From: Fibrobacter sp. UWB4
GTDB taxonomy: Bacteria > Fibrobacterota > Fibrobacteria > Fibrobacterales > Fibrobacteraceae
Direction of reading: 5' to 3'
DNA length: 64,000 nucleotides
Assembly (NCBI RefSeq): GCF_002210345.1
Contig: NZ_MWQI01000002.1
Span: 62,001-126,000, forward strand
This document shows, piece by piece, positions 60,995 through 64,000 of this stretch. Position numbers and translations under genes: made by a program. Position 1 is the stretch's first letter. Each line of letters opens with the position of its first letter. The notes beneath the pieces were generated by a model that saw nothing but the letters and a program-made list of their open reading frames with translations, did not search any database and was not told the DNA's origin.

Positions 60995-61984
60995 CTAGCG
61001 AAGCACAAGCATTTCGATACGCATGCTCGTAACTAGATACTTCTTAGCAAATCTAAGATCGGTCTTCGAGACACCCATGCGAATCGGAGAATTAGCAAAT
61101 GCATTCAGGAAGTTCAACAAGTCGGCAAAGTCCGCTGTCGAAGTCACCTGATAGGCATAACGCTTGTACACGCCGAAGTCCTCAACAATCGGCTTTTCAG
61201 TTCCCTTCAGCTGCACTTTGTGCGTAGAGGCAAGCGTCTTGAGAGCCTTGATTTCGGCCCCCACTTCAGAAGCAGGAACAAAGCCGCGCACGGCATCGAG
61301 GCGCACCTGCGGAACAGAGAACTGCCCAAATGCAGCCACTTCAGTTGCAGCTTCCGAAGCAATCGGAGACTGGAAGGACTTGCTCACCGCCTTAAGCCTA
61401 TCCATAAGCGTATGCTGAGAAGAAGCCTTCATTGCGATACCGCGAAGGTAATAGTAGTTCGGAGCCTGGAACACGCATTCAGAGAATCCAATATCGTCCG
61501 GTGCGGCCGTGTTGAGGAACGACAGGAACTGAGCCAGAGCCGTTTTCTGGAACGAAATCTTTTCTAGTGGGAGATAGCTATTGTAGCTCGTTCGTTTGTT
61601 ATTAAACAAAGCCTGGGGCTTGATTTCCTTTACGATTTCCCTAACAGGCATTGCGGCACGAGCCTTCGCCAAAGCCTTCTGCTGTTCTGCAATCTCTTCG
61701 GCGGTCGGACCAGCAGGGGCCGTCTTAGTCGGAGTACTCCCCTTCGCGCCAATCAAGTTGAGGTAAGATTCCGGGAAAACGCCATCCAGCGCCGCCGGAA
61801 CCCCGTTCATGCTCAAGTAACCGCTTAAGCCAAGCACGGCAACGACAACAACAGCAGCAACAGTCAAATACTTTTTCTTGTAGCGGCGTTCCACATCCGC
61901 CACATTCGTCACATGCAAATGCTGCGAAACACTACCGATGGTGGAATTCTTTTCCGCCACCGCAATAAGGTTCATGTGAATCAT
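60995..61984 (-). CDS. PilN/PilO-like inner membrane protein
   Basis: 329 residues: short cytoplasmic N-terminus (MIHMNLIAVAEKNSTIGSVSQHLHVTNVADVERRYKKKY), one membrane segment (LTVAAVVVVAVLGLSGYLSM), a helical linker and a periplasmic ferredoxin-like region (ISFQKTALAQFLSFLNTAAPDDIGFSECVFQAPNYYYLRGIAM ... YQVTSTADFADLLNFLNAFANS). This resembles PilN/PilO or GspL/GspM C-terminal parts, in line with the PilM-like gene just upstream. ATG 61984 overlaps that gene's TGA and has GGAGGG at eight bases. Known homologues link the cytoplasmic PilM ring to the secretin of type IV pili. Confidence 0.7.
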   Translation of the reverse strand: MIHMNLIAVAEKNSTIGSVSQHLHVTNVADVERRYKKKYLTVAAVVVVAVLGLSGYLSMNGVPAALDGVFPESYLNLIGAKGSTPTKTAPAGPTAEEIAEQQKALAKARAAMPVREIVKEIKPQALFNNKRTSYNSYLPLEKISFQKTALAQFLSFLNTAAPDDIGFSECVFQAPNYYYLRGIAMKASSQHTLMDRLKAVSKSFQSPIASEAATEVAAFGQFSVPQVRLDAVRGFVPASEVGAEIKALKTLASTHKVQLKGTEKPIVEDFGVYKRYAYQVTSTADFADLLNFLNAFANSPIRMGVSKTDLRFAKKYLVTSMRIEMLVLR

Positions 61985-62892
61985 ACACCCTCCATCTGAT
62001 TGAGTGCAGCACCAACAGCGCCGACACAGCAAATCATGTCAACGGGGTTCACGCTTTCGTCACACGGGAGCTGCGACAAGTTTGTCATCAGCGACACCTT
62101 GTAATCGCTCAACTTATCCATGAGAATATTCACGAACTGCTCGTTCGAAGCCATCTCGCCGCACAAGCGCACATCGGTCACACCGTTGACGGAATTCTCA
62201 GACTGGACAAGCTTCATCTGTTCAACAATTTCGTTTGCAAGAATCGGGTACGCCATTTCTTCGGTCTTTCCGACCATCGAAAGCGTCGAAACGCAACGCA
62301 AGGCAAGGAGTTCATCGCGACGCATCCAGGCAAGCGTCACGCCAGTAAAGTCAGCCTTCACAACGCAAACAGCATCCTTGATCTTTTCGCCAACATCCAT
62401 TACATTCATGAGCGAGAGCACATCGACTTCCATAGACTTCGGCGAGAGCACACGGGAGCGGAAGCCCTTGCGCAAAGCATCGACCCATTCCTTGCGGACA
62501 GCCATGATCAGTTCATTATACCCGAGAGTATCGTCACCGCTCAACGTGATGGAATCGACAACATAAGCGCTCACATCGGCGTTGGTGAAAAGTTCCATAT
62601 ACCATTTCAAATACTGAGACTTACTTGCAACAGCCTCTTGCGGCACATAGACCTTGCGGATAATAGACATCGTCGCAGGCATCGTCACCGAAGTCGCTTC
62701 GATATCCTTGATCTGGTTTTCGTCCACCCACTGCTGGAGCATGCTCTCAAAAAGGAAAATATCGTAAATGGGATTGGTTTCAGCAGGGAGGACCGCAGCC
62801 TTGACCACCATCTTTGCAGTAGCGTCCACAAGGGCGACCTTCATGGAGGTGTCACCAACTTCAATACCTAGATATAACTTCGTATCGCTCAT
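61981..62892 (-). CDS. PilM/GspL-like actin-fold protein
   Basis: 303 residues of the actin-like ATPase fold seen in PilM and FtsA: LYLGIEVGDTSMKVALVDA at the N-terminus, KVYVPQEAVASKSQYLKWYMELF, VDVLSLMNVMDVGEKIKDAVCVVKADFTGVTLAWMRRDELLALRCVS (phosphate 2 loop region) and VDMICCVGAVGAALNQ at the end. With the PilN/O-like partner it forms the inner-membrane part of a type IV pilus or type II secretion machine. Other parts of such a machine are not in the window. Confidence 0.78.
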   Translation of the reverse strand: MSDTKLYLGIEVGDTSMKVALVDATAKMVVKAAVLPAETNPIYDIFLFESMLQQWVDENQIKDIEATSVTMPATMSIIRKVYVPQEAVASKSQYLKWYMELFTNADVSAYVVDSITLSGDDTLGYNELIMAVRKEWVDALRKGFRSRVLSPKSMEVDVLSLMNVMDVGEKIKDAVCVVKADFTGVTLAWMRRDELLALRCVSTLSMVGKTEEMAYPILANEIVEQMKLVQSENSVNGVTDVRLCGEMASNEQFVNILMDKLSDYKVSLMTNLSQLPCDESVNPVDMICCVGAVGAALNQMEGV

Positions 62893-62925
62893 ATATATGC
62901 TTATGTAAAGTTTTATATCCTAAAA

Positions 62926-63444
62926 CTAATCAAAAATTATCGATTGTAACATGTTTTCGAGCTTTTTCTTTCCAATTCCGTGCACTTTTTTGAGGTCAGA
63001 AGGCCCTTTGAACGGCCCTGCGGCATTTCTGCGCTCGATAATTTTGTCAGCAAGCTTTGGCCCCACCCCCTTTATGGCGCACAAATCGTCGGCACTCGCC
63101 GTATTGATATTCAGCGGGAACGAGACCTTTTTCTTTGCCTTACGGTGACGCTCCGTCGATTTCGGGCCGGGATCCGCAAGGGGTATTACTTTGTCGGTAT
63201 CGTAAGCCTGGACTGTACTAGCATCTGCAACCGGGACTGCATCAGAAAACGCACCCGGTGATGCGTCAGGAGTACCCCCCGGTGATGCATTTGCAACAAC
63301 TATAGCGTCTCCGACTTCGAATGTCTCGATAGACGGGAGTCCCCACGGGAGGTAGCGGACGGTTAAGCCAATGATAAAGAGGATGATTGCGAGTTTGAGA
63401 ATTCTTTTTTCAGATGCGTTCATAGCCTTTTCTGAGAGGTTCAT
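62926..63444 (-). CDS. ComEA-like protein with helix-hairpin-helix domain
   Basis: 172 residues: a membrane segment (ILKLAIILFIIGLTVRYLPW), a variable Ala/Asp-rich linker, a basic patch (RHRKAKKKVSFP) and two helix-hairpin-helix motifs (LNINTASADDLCAIKGVGPKLADKIIERR and DLKKVHGIGKKKLENML), the ComEA DNA-binding unit. ComEA-type proteins bind incoming DNA in transformation. It overlaps the end of the kdsB gene: by 35 bases with ATG 63444, or 14 with ATG 63423, which begins MNASEKR. Confidence 0.85.
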   Translation of the reverse strand: MNLSEKAMNASEKRILKLAIILFIIGLTVRYLPWGLPSIETFEVGDAIVVANASPGGTPDASPGAFSDAVPVADASTVQAYDTDKVIPLADPGPKSTERHRKAKKKVSFPLNINTASADDLCAIKGVGPKLADKIIERRNAAGPFKGPSDLKKVHGIGKKKLENMLQSIIFD

Positions 63445-64000
63445 CTAGCAAAGGATTTAGCAAACGATCTAGCAAAATATTCTCGACGTGGGTCGCGTCC
63501 GACGGGACGTCCACGGAAATGCTCGGGTAAGCGCTCTGGACAATGCGGATCGGGCGGCGCCCCAAAATTCGCATCTGTTCTAGCGAGCGTTCCAGCTCAA
63601 TTTTACTCTGCGGGAGCGATGCAAACTCGTCGCGGGCTTCGCGGGAGTAAGCGTAAATGCCCTGGTGCTGGAACCATAGGCTCGCTTCTGCAGGCGGCAC
63701 GGACCTTGTAAAGTCAACCGCCACACCGTCGCGCACGAGCACTTTCACGACGGTCTTGAGTTCAGCTTCTGCGGGGTTCAACGGGCATGCGACCGTCACC
63801 CAGCAGTCGGGGTGTTCCGAGAGGTCTTTCGCGACATCGCGGAGCACGGAAGGTTCAACGAGAGGTTCGTCGCCCTGGAGATTCACGACCAGGTCAAGGC
63901 CAAGCTTTTGGGCGGCCTCCGCCACGCGGTCGGAACCGGTTGCACATTCGCCAGTCATCACGCAGTCAAAGCCAGCCGCCTCAACCACCGCTTCGATTTC
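63410..64000 (-). CDS. kdsB: 3-deoxy-manno-octulosonate cytidylyltransferase (partial)
   Basis: The C-terminal 196 residues are present; the N-terminus with its nucleotide-binding P-A-R motif lies beyond the right edge. Family blocks are TGECATGSDRVAEAA, VVNLQGDEPLVEPSVLRDV, WFQHQGIYAYSREARDEFASLPQSKIELERSLEQMRILGRRPIRIV and VDVPSDATHVENIL. It activates Kdo with CTP for lipopolysaccharide, showing that the cell has an outer membrane with Kdo-type core. Confidence 0.93.
   Translation of the reverse strand, partial: EIEAVVEAAGFDCVMTGECATGSDRVAEAAQKLGLDLVVNLQGDEPLVEPSVLRDVAKDLSEHPDCWVTVACPLNPAEAELKTVVKVLVRDGVAVDFTRSVPPAEASLWFQHQGIYAYSREARDEFASLPQSKIELERSLEQMRILGRRPIRIVQSAYPSISVDVPSDATHVENILLDRLLNPLLDEPLRKGYERI

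Overview
The window looks like chromosome of a Fibrobacter (phylum Fibrobacterota), most like Fibrobacter succinogenes, a fibre-degrading gut anaerobe. The reasons are secreted plant-polysaccharide enzymes (a GH8 glycosidase and a PL1 pectate lyase) with C-terminal tails of the type IX secretion (T9SS) sorting kind, long poly-serine linkers, an oxygen-sensitive type 2-hydroxyacyl-CoA dehydratase activase, and four tandem copies of a very large lipoprotein family that I remember as Fibrobacter-specific (TIGR02171). Assignments come from reading the sequence; no database search was run.

Layout. 1-1.5 kb: two related FGE-fold secreted proteins, the first cut by the window edge. 1.9-6.3 kb: a giant fused acyl-CoA dehydratase activase. 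6.6-10.4 kb: two secreted proteins, one with four Cys/Trp-rich modules on poly-Ser linkers and one GH8 enzyme. 10.5-26.3 kb: a probable seven-gene envelope operon on the minus strand: an AlgX/AlgJ-like protein, a transglutaminase-like protein, four paralogous FGE + TolB-propeller + SGNH lipoproteins, and a polytopic membrane protein. This is the best candidate for an undescribed system. 26.4-31 kb: housekeeping genes (TM2 protein, RdgB, a tRNA-dihydrouridine synthase coupled to a radical SAM enzyme, guanine deaminase, an arginase-family protein). 30.9-31.7 kb: an overlapping GNAT/small-protein pair. 31.9-38.2 kb: a complete type I restriction-modification operon (hsdM, hsdS, hsdR), preceded by a long hairpin that may be a structured RNA. 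38.6-40.3 kb: pectate lyase.

41.4-64 kb is mostly core metabolism and envelope: hisC, an RluB-type pseudouridine synthase, NAD kinase, an aromatic amino acid operon (chorismate mutase, prephenate dehydrogenase and a strongly degenerate EPSP-synthase homologue), an MscS channel, galE, inorganic pyrophosphatase, an Omp85-type barrel, the helicase hrpB, a beta-propeller secreted protein, a PfkB kinase, a rhomboid protease, coaD, rsmD, a PilM-like and PilN/O-like pair, a ComEA-like protein and partial kdsB.

A second theme is short interspersed repeats. At least five families occur between genes, and several copies lie in frame inside genes (radical SAM, hrpB twice, rluB, the membrane protein, the transglutaminase N-terminus), adding short peptides to otherwise conserved proteins. 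One 36-bp segment is identical in two unrelated genes 25 kb apart. This resembles what is known of Rickettsia palindromic elements and is the other observation most worth following.
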